64,000 nt of DNA from an uncultured Oscillospiraceae bacterium (lineage in GTDB: Bacteria > Bacillota > Clostridia > Oscillospirales > Oscillospiraceae): assembly GCA_910587505.1 (NCBI GenBank), contig CAJULD010000014.1:3042-67041 (forward strand), read 5' to 3'. This document shows positions 14,906-22,807 of this stretch, in pieces; the first letter of the stretch is position 1, and each line of letters starts with the position of its first letter. A program made the translations under genes and the position numbers. Below the pieces are notes generated by a model. The model was not told the origin of the DNA. It was given only the letters and a program-made list of their open reading frames with translations, and did no database searches.

Positions 14906-15820
14906 ATGGACTACATCCTTCAAACAAACAACTTAATCAAGCACTATAAAAACGGAAAGGCCCTCAACGGCCTGACCATGCACGTGGAAAAAGGAGCCAT
15001 CTACGGTTTCGTAGGCCGCAACGGCGCGGGCAAAACCACCCTCATCCGCCTGATCTGCGGCCTCCAGGAGCCCACGGAGGGAACCTTCACCCTCTACGGC
15101 TGTCCCAACGACAGCAGGGAGATCACCCGCTCCCGCCGCCGCATGGGGGCGGTGGTGGAGACGCCCTCCATCTATCTCTCCATGACGGCGGAGGAAAACC
15201 TGAAGCAGCAGTATCAGATTCTGGGCCTGCCGTCCTACGACGGCCTCCACGACCTGCTGGAGCTGGTCCGCCTGGGGAACACCGGGAAGAAAAAGGCGAA
15301 AGACTTCTCCCTGGGAATGCGCCAGCGCCTGGGCATCGCCGTGGCCCTGGCGGGGGACCCGGACTTCCTCATCCTGGACGAGCCCGCCAACGGCCTGGAC
15401 CCCCAGGGCATCGTGGAGATCCGGGAACTGATCCTCCGCCTGAACCGGGAGCGGCAGATCACCGTCCTGATCTCCAGCCACATTCTGGACGAACTGAGCC
15501 GCCTCGCCACCCACTACGGCTTTATCGACAGCGGCCGCATGGTCAAGGAGATCAGCGCTCCCGAGCTGGAAGCCAGCTGCCGGAAATGCCTGCGCCTGAC
15601 GGTCAGCAGCGCCCGGCCTCTGACCGCCGCCCTGGACAAAATGGGCCTGGAGTACTCCATCCGCAGCGACACGGAGGCCGACGTCTACGACGCCCCCTCC
15701 GTCACCGAGCTGACTCTGGCCCTCCACAACGCGGGCTGCGAGGTGAAGAACATCCACGAGCACGACGAGAGCCTGGAGAGCTACTACATGAATCTGGTAG
15801 GAGGTGCCGTCGATGACTAA
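14906..15820 (+). CDS. ABC transporter ATP-binding protein (BcrA/LanF-like)
   Basis: A 304-residue ATPase of the bacitracin/lantibiotic exporter group. Walker A GRNGAGKTT near residue 37, Q-loop, signature FSLGMRQRLG, Walker B LILDEPANGLDP and the H-loop SSHILDEL are all intact. The C-terminal 90 residues after the ATPase core are typical of this subfamily. It is the first gene behind the regulated promoter and overlaps the first permease gene by eight bases. It likely powers the three following permeases to expel a peptide antibiotic or protect against one (inference). Confidence 0.9.
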   Translation: MDYILQTNNLIKHYKNGKALNGLTMHVEKGAIYGFVGRNGAGKTTLIRLICGLQEPTEGTFTLYGCPNDSREITRSRRRMGAVVETPSIYLSMTAEENLKQQYQILGLPSYDGLHDLLELVRLGNTGKKKAKDFSLGMRQRLGIAVALAGDPDFLILDEPANGLDPQGIVEIRELILRLNRERQITVLISSHILDELSRLATHYGFIDSGRMVKEISAPELEASCRKCLRLTVSSARPLTAALDKMGLEYSIRSDTEADVYDAPSVTELTLALHNAGCEVKNIHEHDESLESYYMNLVGGAVDD

Positions 15821-16634
15821 CCTCCTGCGGGCGAATTTCTTCCGGATGCGCCGGGACCATATGTTCTGGACGTGCTTCGGCACGGTGCTGGCCTGTTCCG
15901 CCGTTTTTATGATCCTCTGGTGCCGGGAGGACGTCCAGCGCGGCTTTCAGGTAAAGCTGGAGCAGTACTACTTCAACATGGTGATGTCGCTGGGGTTCTT
16001 TATCGCCATGTTTGCCGCCATGTTTCTGAACGCGGAGTACAGCGATGGCACGATCCGCAACAAGCTGGCCGTGGGCTGCACCCGCCGGGAGGTCTATCTG
16101 GCGCACTTTCTCACGGTCCTGACCGCGTCCCTGTTTTTTACCGCCGCGTGGCTCATCGGCGGGTGCGCCGGCATCCCGATGGTCGGGCCTTGGGGATTCG
16201 GCCCTGGAGGGCTGGCGTTCCATGTCCTCATCGCCGTAGGCTCCACCGTGGCCTTTGCCGCCATCTTCACCTTCCTGGGGATGCTCCTCAGCAGGCGAAC
16301 CGCCACAGTTACCGTGGTGCTGTCCTGGTTTGCCCTGCTGCTGGCAGCCTCCATGGTTGAAAACACCCTCTCCGAGCCGGAGTTTGTCGGCGGCATCCTC
16401 ATGACCGTGGATGGGATGCAGGCGATAAACCCGGAGCCCAATCCCCGCTACGTCTCCGGGGCGCTTCGGACGTTTTACGAGGTCGTCCGGGACATCATCC
16501 CCGCCGGGCAGGCGATACAGGTGCAGAACCTGGCGGTACTCAGCCCCCTGCGGGCGCTGCTGTGCGATCTGGGCGTGACGGCGGTCTTCACCCTGGGCGG
16601 ACTGGCGCTCTTTGAGCGCAAGGACCTGAAATAG
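15813..16634 (+). CDS. ABC-2 type permease, paralogue 1
   Basis: A 273-residue integral membrane protein with about six helices. I start it at ATG 15813 (AGGAGG eight bases upstream) rather than the GTG at 15804. After helix 2 it carries the motif EYSDGTIRNKLAVGCTRREV, shared by all three permeases here, and it ends ALFERKDLK. It overlaps the ATPase gene by eight bases. Subunit of the exporter with its two paralogues. Confidence 0.88.
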   Translation: MTNLLRANFFRMRRDHMFWTCFGTVLACSAVFMILWCREDVQRGFQVKLEQYYFNMVMSLGFFIAMFAAMFLNAEYSDGTIRNKLAVGCTRREVYLAHFLTVLTASLFFTAAWLIGGCAGIPMVGPWGFGPGGLAFHVLIAVGSTVAFAAIFTFLGMLLSRRTATVTVVLSWFALLLAASMVENTLSEPEFVGGILMTVDGMQAINPEPNPRYVSGALRTFYEVVRDIIPAGQAIQVQNLAVLSPLRALLCDLGVTAVFTLGGLALFERKDLK

Positions 16635-16646
16635 GGGAGGGGGCGT

Positions 16647-17456
16647 ATGAGAAATCTGCTGCACGCCAACCTCCGGCGGCTGGTCCGGAGCAGGGCGTTT
16701 TTGCTGGCCGTCCTGGCCGAGCTGGCCTATACGGCTCTGGTGGTGCTGGTCTGCTGGGACCACTACGCCACCGGGACCGGAAGCTACACCATGGAATCCA
16801 TCCTGACCGCCGGGTTTGGCCTCATGGGCTATCTGCCCATCCCGTCCCTTATCGCGGCTCCGCTGCTGAGCCTCCACCTGGGCACGGACTACAGCGACAA
16901 CACCCTGCGCAACAAGCTCATTGTGGGCCATACCAGGGCGGAGGTCTATCTGGCGGACGTGCTGACCTGTGTGATTGCCACCGTGGGACTGGATGTGCTG
17001 TATCTTGTTCTGTCCGGTCTGCTGTGCATCTACCCCATTCTGGGGATGTCCGGCATCCTGCTGCGGGTTTCGCCGGGACAGATGCTGGCTTGGACCGGCA
17101 CGGCGCTGCTGGCCCGGGCGGCCTGGGCGGCGGTCATCAAGATGGCGGTGACCCTGCTGGGGAACAGGACCACGGCCTCCATCGCGGGATTGCTGCTGGT
17201 GCTGGCGGCGGCGGGGGCCTGCGCCTTTGGCTTCCACGAGTTGGAGTATCTGGCCCGGCACCCGGAGGCGGCTGATCCGGAGGCCCGAATGGCTTTCTGG
17301 AGGCTGGCGCTGGACGTTTTGCCCACCGGGCAGTATTTGCAGGTCAGCCGCCTGGACACGCCTTTTCTCTGGCGGATGCCCCTGCTGAGCCTGTCCGTCA
17401 TCGCCGTCAGCACCGCCGCGGGACTGCTCCTGTTCCGGAGAAAGGATCTGAAATAA
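16647..17456 (+). CDS. ABC-2 type permease, paralogue 2
   Basis: A 269-residue membrane protein with about six helices and the shared block DYSDNTLRNKLIVGHTRAEV after helix 2, ending LLFRRKDLK. GGGAGGGGG precedes the ATG. Its stop overlaps the next ATG (TAATG), so paralogues 2 and 3 are translationally coupled. It is slightly shorter than paralogue 3 and differs in its first loop, where substrate contact is likely. Confidence 0.88.
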   Translation: MRNLLHANLRRLVRSRAFLLAVLAELAYTALVVLVCWDHYATGTGSYTMESILTAGFGLMGYLPIPSLIAAPLLSLHLGTDYSDNTLRNKLIVGHTRAEVYLADVLTCVIATVGLDVLYLVLSGLLCIYPILGMSGILLRVSPGQMLAWTGTALLARAAWAAVIKMAVTLLGNRTTASIAGLLLVLAAAGACAFGFHELEYLARHPEAADPEARMAFWRLALDVLPTGQYLQVSRLDTPFLWRMPLLSLSVIAVSTAAGLLLFRRKDLK

Positions 17457-18298
17457 TGAGCGCAAAATTAAGCATAAACCTCCTCCTGCGGGCCAATTTT
17501 TACCGCCTCTGGCGCAGCGCGTCCTTCTGGGCGGCGGTATCGACTATGTTCGGCGTCGGCGTCTTCGAACTGGCGGTGGGTGTTCACGCCCGGCGGCAGG
17601 GGACTCCCGTCCCTCTGGACAACCGCTACATGCTCTTTGTCCTCATGTCCGGCGTGGTCCTCTCCGCCTTTTGCAGCCTTTTCGTCGGTGCGGAGTACAG
17701 CGACGGAGCCATCCGCAACAAGATCGCCGTGGGCCACTCCCGCGCCGCCGTGTATCTGGCGAACCTGCTGACCTGCTCGGCGGCGGGCGTCCTGGTCTGC
17801 CTGGGCTACATCCTGCCCATGACGGCGGCGGGGATCCCGCTGATGGGCGGCTTCACGCTGCCGCCGGCCTCCGTCCTGTGGTTCACCCTCTGCGCCTTTC
17901 TCATGACCGCCTCCCTGTGCGCCATTTTCACTATGGCGGCCCTGCTGAACCAGAACAGGGCGGTGGTGGCGATTATCTGTATTTTCCTGGCCTATTTTCT
18001 CCTGTTCCTGGGGATATACCTCAATTCCCGCCTGACGGAGCAGGCCGTTATCCCTGCCCGGGAGTACATCGAAAACGGCCAGATCCTCGTGCGGGAGGCC
18101 ATGCCGAACCCGGCCTGTGTTCGAGGGCTCAAGCGCACGATTTTTGAAGCCCTGTACGACCTCCCCGGCTGTCAGGCGGTGCAGCTGATCGCCGCAGCGG
18201 AGGCGCGCCCTATCCGCCTGCCGCTGGCGAGCCTTGGCGTCATCGCCGCCAGCACCGCCGTGGGGCTGGCGCTGTTCCGGAGAAAGGATCTGAAATAA
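17456..18298 (+). CDS. ABC-2 type permease, paralogue 3
   Basis: A 280-residue membrane protein, third of the tandem set. It has the motif EYSDGAIRNKIAVGHSRAAV and the terminal ALFRRKDLK. Paralogue 1 and paralogue 3 have the closer tail, suggesting stepwise duplication. After it lies a 100-base gap before the kinase gene. Three paralogous permeases behind one ATPase differ from the usual two (BcrB/C, LanE/G). Confidence 0.88.
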   Translation: MSAKLSINLLLRANFYRLWRSASFWAAVSTMFGVGVFELAVGVHARRQGTPVPLDNRYMLFVLMSGVVLSAFCSLFVGAEYSDGAIRNKIAVGHSRAAVYLANLLTCSAAGVLVCLGYILPMTAAGIPLMGGFTLPPASVLWFTLCAFLMTASLCAIFTMAALLNQNRAVVAIICIFLAYFLLFLGIYLNSRLTEQAVIPAREYIENGQILVREAMPNPACVRGLKRTIFEALYDLPGCQAVQLIAAAEARPIRLPLASLGVIAASTAVGLALFRRKDLK

Positions 18299-18400
18299 GC
18301 GGGCCCGTTACGTCTGTCAGTCCCGCGCGATACCGCCCGCCGCAGTACGCGCCTGCGAAAGTAAATCCCGTCCTGTCTGACAGGGCGGAAAAGGAGAAAA

Positions 18401-19294
18401 ATGGTGTATATCCTGTACGCCCTCTGCGCCGCGCTGGCGCTGGCAATTCTCCTGCTGATCTGGAAAATCATACTCCTCCGCCGTTCGGCGGAGGAGCTTC
18501 GCCGCGGTCTTCAGGACCGCCTGGAAACGGATACCAACACCCTTCTCTCCATCCCCAGCCGGGACGGAGCCATGCGCCGGCTGGCCGCCGGTCTCAACGA
18601 TCAGCTGCGCCGGCTCCGTCGGGAGCGGCGGCAGTATCAGAACGGAGACCGGGAGCTGAAGGAGGCCGTCGCCGGCATCTCCCACGATCTCCGAACGCCT
18701 CTGACCGCCATCTGCGGCTACCTTGATCTGCTGGAGGGGGAGGAGAAGAGCGAAACGGCGGAGCGGTATTTGGCCCTGATCCGGGGCCGGACGGACCACC
18801 TGAAAGAGCTGACGGAGGAGTTTTTCCGGTACTCCGCCGTGCTGTCCGCCGGAGAGGCGGCGAAAACGGAGCCCGTCAGTCTCAATCGGGCAGTAGAGGA
18901 GAGTCTGGCGGCCTGGTACGGTGTGCTGTCCGCAAAAAAGATTGTTCCGGAGGTATCCCTTCCGGAGCGGGAGACGGTCTGCCGGGTGAACCGGGAGGCT
19001 CTGGTCAGGGTGCTGGGCAACATCCTGTCCAACGCCGCAAAATACAGCGTAGGGGATCTGCGGGTCAGACTGACAGAGGACGGGACGCTGACCTTCTCCA
19101 ACCGCGCGCCGGCGCTGACGCCGGTACTGACGGAAAAGCTGTTTGACCGCTATTTCACGGTGGAATCCGGGGACCAGGGCGCCGGCCTGGGGCTGTCCAT
19201 TGCCCGCCGGCTGACGGAACAGATGGGCGGGACGGTAACGGCGGACTGGCGGGAGGGTGTGCTGACGGTCTGCCTGCGGTTTCCCGGCCTGTAG
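18401..19294 (+). CDS. Sensor histidine kinase with a single membrane helix
   Basis: A 297-residue kinase. One membrane helix (residues 3-27, YILYALCAALALAILLLIW) is followed directly by a linker helix and the H-box ISHDLRTPLTAI (about residue 92), the N-box ILSNAAKYS and the G-box GAGLGLSIARRL. There is no extracellular sensor domain, so like BceS-type kinases it probably senses through the neighbouring transporter. It most likely phosphorylates the regulator at 14097. Start by GGAG before ATG. This RR-ABC-HK order suggests a peptide-antibiotic response system (inference). Confidence 0.88.
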   Translation: MVYILYALCAALALAILLLIWKIILLRRSAEELRRGLQDRLETDTNTLLSIPSRDGAMRRLAAGLNDQLRRLRRERRQYQNGDRELKEAVAGISHDLRTPLTAICGYLDLLEGEEKSETAERYLALIRGRTDHLKELTEEFFRYSAVLSAGEAAKTEPVSLNRAVEESLAAWYGVLSAKKIVPEVSLPERETVCRVNREALVRVLGNILSNAAKYSVGDLRVRLTEDGTLTFSNRAPALTPVLTEKLFDRYFTVESGDQGAGLGLSIARRLTEQMGGTVTADWREGVLTVCLRFPGL

Positions 19295-19333
19295 GCGCAC
19301 CGGGAGATCTATGAGTCTATACAATTTCCAAAG

Positions 19334-19394
19334 CGATTGGGCATGACCGCATCCAGCGGCCATGCCCAATCGTTGGTCCTTTTTCAGGAAAAAG
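19334..19394. terminator. Convergent terminator with A/T hairpin
   Basis: CGATTGGGCATG (19334-19345) pairs with CATGCCCAATCG (19361-19372), with an inner CCGC/GCGG pair. The second hairpin CTTTTTC (19379-19385) with GAAAAAG (19388-19394) follows. It lies between the convergent kinase and XRE genes and can serve both. Confidence 0.75.
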
Positions 19395-19430
19395 AATCAG
19401 AAAAAAGTCCTCTGCCCCCGGAGAGGCGAT

Positions 19431-19892
19431 TCATCTGCCCGGCTGCTTCCTGCTTTTCCAGACAGAGGCCAGAATGTCCTTCAGGACCAGAAAGGTGTCC
19501 AGCTCGCCGTAGCCGTACGAGCTTCTCAGATCATGGAGCAGCTCGTCCAGCGCTGCGGCGTATTTTTCCACGTTCACGTCCTGCCGGTAGGTCAGCAAAA
19601 CAGGGTATTTCTTCCCCCATGCTTTCGTCCAGTCGATTTTTTCCTCCAAGGCGGCGCTGGTCCGTTCGATCGCCTGCTGGACCTCCTCCACGTCTATGTC
19701 GAAGTCGATCAGCTCGTCCAGGGACAGACGGTACAAAAGCGCCAGACGTTTGGACTGCCGGATATCGGGAAGCGTCTCACCGGTTTCCCACTTGGAGATG
19801 GTCTGACGGCTGACGCCCAGCTTTTCCGCCACTTCCTCCTGAGAGAGACCGCACTTCTTCCGCGCCTGAAATAAACTGTTGCCTAAATTCAT
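19431..19892 (-). CDS. XRE-family transcriptional regulator
   Basis: A 153-residue repressor-type protein. Residues 5-60 are a classic HTH_3: QARKKCGLSQEEVAEKLGVS, then RQTISKWETGETLPD, a very common firmicute form. The rest is helical and acidic then basic, with unknown function. I start at the internal ATG (19892), which has GAGGTG upstream; a longer frame to 20006 would overlap the macro-domain gene and lacks a site. A promoter TGGACT-17-TATACT lies on the minus strand just upstream. Confidence 0.85.
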   Translation of the reverse strand: MNLGNSLFQARKKCGLSQEEVAEKLGVSRQTISKWETGETLPDIRQSKRLALLYRLSLDELIDFDIDVEEVQQAIERTSAALEEKIDWTKAWGKKYPVLLTYRQDVNVEKYAAALDELLHDLRSSYGYGELDTFLVLKDILASVWKSRKQPGR

Positions 19893-20002
19893 ACATGGCA
19901 CCTCTTTCTTTCTGAGATGTCCCCAGTATAAAAGAGTCCCGAAGAAAAGTCCACCAGTTAACCTGTTCAGTTCTGCCCGTATTCCTGACAGGGAAGGCCG
20001 CC

Positions 20003-21010
20003 TCACGCCCCCAGCAGCCGCTGGTCGAAGGCAAACAGCGCCTCGTTGATCTCGTAGATATCGTAGATGCCCTCTGTGATGAAGTATTCGATAATCACGT
20101 CAAACTGACGGCTGTGGGAGAGCGCGTAGCCCGCCCGGCCCAGCAGGTCCCTGGTTTCGTCCAGATTCAGACGCATGGCAATCGATAGGGCGATGACCGT
20201 CTGCTTGCCGGGTCTGTAGTCCTCCCGGCGGAGCCTGGAAAACAGTTTGCGGTCAATATTGGCCCGTTTGTAGACCTCCACGTCATTCATACCCTTTTCG
20301 TCGATGAGCCGCAGCAGCGTCCGGGAGAAGGACTCGTCCAGGTGGTCCAGCAGGTCCTGCAGGGACCGCCTGCGCTTCCGGGGCGGCAGGGCCGCAGGCA
20401 GGGACGCGGCCATCAGCGGCGCTGCCGCCTGTTCCTCAAACCGGAGAATCCGGGCCTCTGTCCGGGAAGAGCGGCGGCTGTCCGCATAGTGGTCGTTAAT
20501 ATAGGCCTGGATGCGTCCCGCCAGCTGTTCGCTCAGCTGCACCGCGTCCCGGTCGAAAACGACCAGCGTGACCTCCATCTCATTCTCCAGCAGGAAAGCG
20601 CTGATTGCGTTGACGGCGGCCCGCAGCGCCTCCCTCTTGGGATAGCCGTAGATTCCGGAGGAAATCAGGGGAAAGGCGACGGAGGCGAGGCCGTGGGCCT
20701 TTGCCAGATGGAGGGAGACCGTATAGCAGCTTTTCAGCAGAGCCTCCTCATTCTGGCCGCCGCCCCGCCAGATTGGGCCCACCGCATGGATGACGTACCG
20801 GGCGGGCAGGGCAAAGCCCTCCGTCAGCACAGCCTGTCCCACCTCGCAGTGTCCGATGGCCCGGCAGGCCCGCTCCATCCGGTCATAACCGGCGGCGCGG
20901 AAAATTGCGCCGCACACGCCGCCGCCCGGCGCAAGGGCGCTGTTGGCGGCGTTGACGACGGCGTCCGCCGGAAAGGCGGCGATGTCGCCGCAGATGATGG
21001 AAAAGGGCAT
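20003..21010 (-). CDS. Macro-domain protein fused to an HTH-like C-terminal domain
   Basis: A 335-residue two-domain protein. Residues 1-170 are a macro domain of the O-acetyl-ADP-ribose deacetylase/YmdB type: DAVVNAANSALAPGGGVCGAI (ADP-ribose binding), IHAVGP, and FPLISSGIYGYP. Such domains bind or hydrolyse ADP-ribose derivatives. Residues 215-335 are a helical domain (SFSRTLLRLIDEKGMNDVEV, KLFSRLRREDYRPGKQTVIA, LDETRDLLGRAGYAL) resembling an XRE-like fold seen at the ends of many clostridial proteins. It may bring ADP-ribose sensing to DNA or to a partner. Well isolated on the minus strand before the VWA gene. The regulatory idea is inference. Confidence 0.85.
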   Translation of the reverse strand: MPFSIICGDIAAFPADAVVNAANSALAPGGGVCGAIFRAAGYDRMERACRAIGHCEVGQAVLTEGFALPARYVIHAVGPIWRGGGQNEEALLKSCYTVSLHLAKAHGLASVAFPLISSGIYGYPKREALRAAVNAISAFLLENEMEVTLVVFDRDAVQLSEQLAGRIQAYINDHYADSRRSSRTEARILRFEEQAAAPLMAASLPAALPPRKRRRSLQDLLDHLDESFSRTLLRLIDEKGMNDVEVYKRANIDRKLFSRLRREDYRPGKQTVIALSIAMRLNLDETRDLLGRAGYALSHSRQFDVIIEYFITEGIYDIYEINEALFAFDQRLLGA

Positions 21011-21095
21011 ATCGGAGGCCTCCTTTTTCAGCGTCCTTTTTCGTAAAAAACAGACAAAAAGAACTTCAGAAATACGGATTCACAAATATTCGGAA

Positions 21096-21749
21096 TTACC
21101 GGGTCGATTTTCTGCCGCGGAAATCCCGCTCGATGGGGTCTTTCCAGTTGGGCGGCACGGCCGCGCAGGCGCGCAGGCAGCTGACGGCCTCACTGACCAC
21201 CTGATAATTGAGACGGGTTCCCTCGCTGTCGGCGTGGAAGGTCACCGCCCGGTCCGCGCCGATGCCAAACTGCTTTGCCGCGGTAATAGCGTCGATATTG
21301 GCCCCCAGAAACAGGAACTCCCAGCCAGATTCCTTCTGCTCCCCTTCCACCAGCGCCCTGACCTGCTCCGGGCCGTATTCCCGGCTGGCGTTCTCACAGC
21401 CGTCGGTGGTAATGACGAAGAGAACCTTGTCCGCCCGGTTTTCCGGCGCGGTATGGCGCTGCACATTGACGATCCTGTGAATGGTTTGGCCGATGGCGTC
21501 CAGCAGGGCGGTGGAGCCCCGGACAAAATACTGCCGGTCTGTGATGGGCGCGACGCTCTGAATGTCAATGCGGTCGTGGAGCAGCTCGCAGCGATCGTCA
21601 AAGAGCACCGTGGTAACCACCGCGTCTCCCGCCTCCCTCTTCTGCTTCTCCAACATGGAATTGAAGCCGCCGATGGTGTCATCCTCCAGCCCGCTCATGG
21701 AGCCGCTGCGGTCCAGGATGAATACCAGTTCCGTCCGATTCGTTTTCAT
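21096..21749 (-). CDS. VWA-domain protein
   Basis: A 217-residue von Willebrand factor A domain protein, probably cytoplasmic. The metal site is intact: DRSGSMSG near residue 13 (D-x-S-x-S), Thr in the GSTALLDAIG segment, and TTDGCENAS. The ATG at 21749 has AGGAGGAC upstream; the longer frame to 21857 reads through the promoter area. These small VWA proteins in Clostridia often stand alone; a role in stress or tellurite-type operons is possible but not shown here. Confidence 0.85.
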   Translation of the reverse strand: MKTNRTELVFILDRSGSMSGLEDDTIGGFNSMLEKQKREAGDAVVTTVLFDDRCELLHDRIDIQSVAPITDRQYFVRGSTALLDAIGQTIHRIVNVQRHTAPENRADKVLFVITTDGCENASREYGPEQVRALVEGEQKESGWEFLFLGANIDAITAAKQFGIGADRAVTFHADSEGTRLNYQVVSEAVSCLRACAAVPPNWKDPIERDFRGRKSTR

Positions 21750-21881
21750 GGTTGTGTCCTCCTGTAAAATCTGATATGACCGGATCATACCAGATTTTGC
21801 GGGAAGCATGGTCGCCTGGAAAGCGACACCGGCAGGGGAGGGGGCGGAATCAGCCACACGGACGCAAAAAGCCGGCCGGCG

Positions 21882-22376
21882 CTACAGCTCCTTTGCCACC
21901 AGAAAGCTCTGCTCCGTCTGCCGCATCACCTGAAAGCCGGACCGGAGAAACAGCCCCACCGCCGGATTGTCACGGGCAATACTGTCATAGAGCCGTGTTA
22001 TGCCGTTGTCTCTGGCGGCGTCACAGAGAAGCGCCAGACCCCGGCGTCCATATCCTTTGCCCCGGCAGGCGGCGGGAACAATGACATCACAGAGGAATTC
22101 CGACAGCTCCTCATCCCAATGATAGGCAACCTCTCCCACGAAGGCGTCCGCCTCCGGGGCATACAGATAGCGATAGAACCGCTCCGTACCAGGGGTCTCC
22201 ACCCAGCGGGCGTACCAGTCTGCCCATCGCTCTCCAGGAAAATCAATCGTTCCGCCCCAGGCGTGGTTGTAGGCCATGGTGTCCGGGTCGCCGAGAAGCG
22301 CCTGGCGGAACGCAAGCTCCACCAGAGCGGGACGGTGCAGCGTAAGTGTGGCCATACCTGTTTTCACGCCCGTCAT
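21882..22376 (-). CDS. GNAT family N-acetyltransferase
   Basis: A 164-residue acetyltransferase. Acetyl-CoA loop CRGKGYGRRGL (Q/R-x-x-G-x-G) follows the strand FLCDVIVPAA, and the C-terminal segment has RDNPAVGLFLRSGF, typical of the family. The start at 22376 forms an ATGA overlap with the upstream small gene, which decides the start over the ATG at 22355. Substrate unknown. Confidence 0.82.
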   Translation of the reverse strand: MTGVKTGMATLTLHRPALVELAFRQALLGDPDTMAYNHAWGGTIDFPGERWADWYARWVETPGTERFYRYLYAPEADAFVGEVAYHWDEELSEFLCDVIVPAACRGKGYGRRGLALLCDAARDNGITRLYDSIARDNPAVGLFLRSGFQVMRQTEQSFLVAKEL

Positions 22377-22567
22377 TGCAGGGAATCCATATGATCCGCT
22401 ATGCGGTTGATTTTTCTCTGAAGCCGCTCCAGCGTCCCTTGCAGCGCGTCCCTGTCCACGTTCAGGTCGCTGGCGGACAGCTCCGCCAGAAGCAGCATCT
22501 GATCGAGAGTGCGATCTATTTCCGCCAGCGAGGCGTCCATATCCATGGGGAAAGCATTGTTCTGCAT
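22373..22567 (-). CDS. Small helical protein
   Basis: A 64-residue acidic helical protein of unknown function (DASLAEIDRTLDQMLLLAEL, then ERLQRKINRIADHMDSL). It is translationally coupled to the GNAT gene by a four-base overlap. The start is uncertain: ATG at 22567 has only a weak ribosome-binding site, and 22606 is an alternative. Possibly a small regulator or coiled-coil adaptor. Confidence 0.5.
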   Translation of the reverse strand: MQNNAFPMDMDASLAEIDRTLDQMLLLAELSASDLNVDRDALQGTLERLQRKINRIADHMDSLQ

Positions 22568-22752
22568 AAAATTTATTACCGTTCTTTCTTCTGTCTGATG
22601 CCGCATATCCCCGGCAGTCTGCGGGGGACGGCGGTAAAAGTATATCATATGCGGCAGAACAATGCAATAGATCGCTTCTCTCAGAAGCAATATATGACGC
22701 GTTTTACGGCTGCCGCCGCAGGAGGCAGGAAAGCGCGTTATCGTGAAAGCAG

Positions 22753-22781
22753 TTGACAAAATTTCACAGGACCTGTAAAAT
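22753..22781 (+). promoter_or_regulatory. Sigma-A promoter for cobalamin operon
   Basis: TTGACA (22753-22758), 17 bases, TAAAAT (22776-22781), close to consensus. Transcription should start near 22788, only about 20 bases before the cbiA ATG, with GGGAGGGGG between. This leaves no space for a cobalamin riboswitch. Confidence 0.85.
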
Positions 22782-22807
22782 GACAGCAGGGAGAGGGGGA
22801 GGGGGAT

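Noticed and set aside
15702..17465. 587-codon open frame on the minus strand
   Set aside because: Antisense to the first two permease genes, with Gln/Gly/His-rich composition and no domain; shadow frame.
22606..22807. Possible cobalamin riboswitch before cbiA
   Set aside because: The near-consensus promoter lies 27 bases before cbiA and no B12-box-like conserved words are seen.
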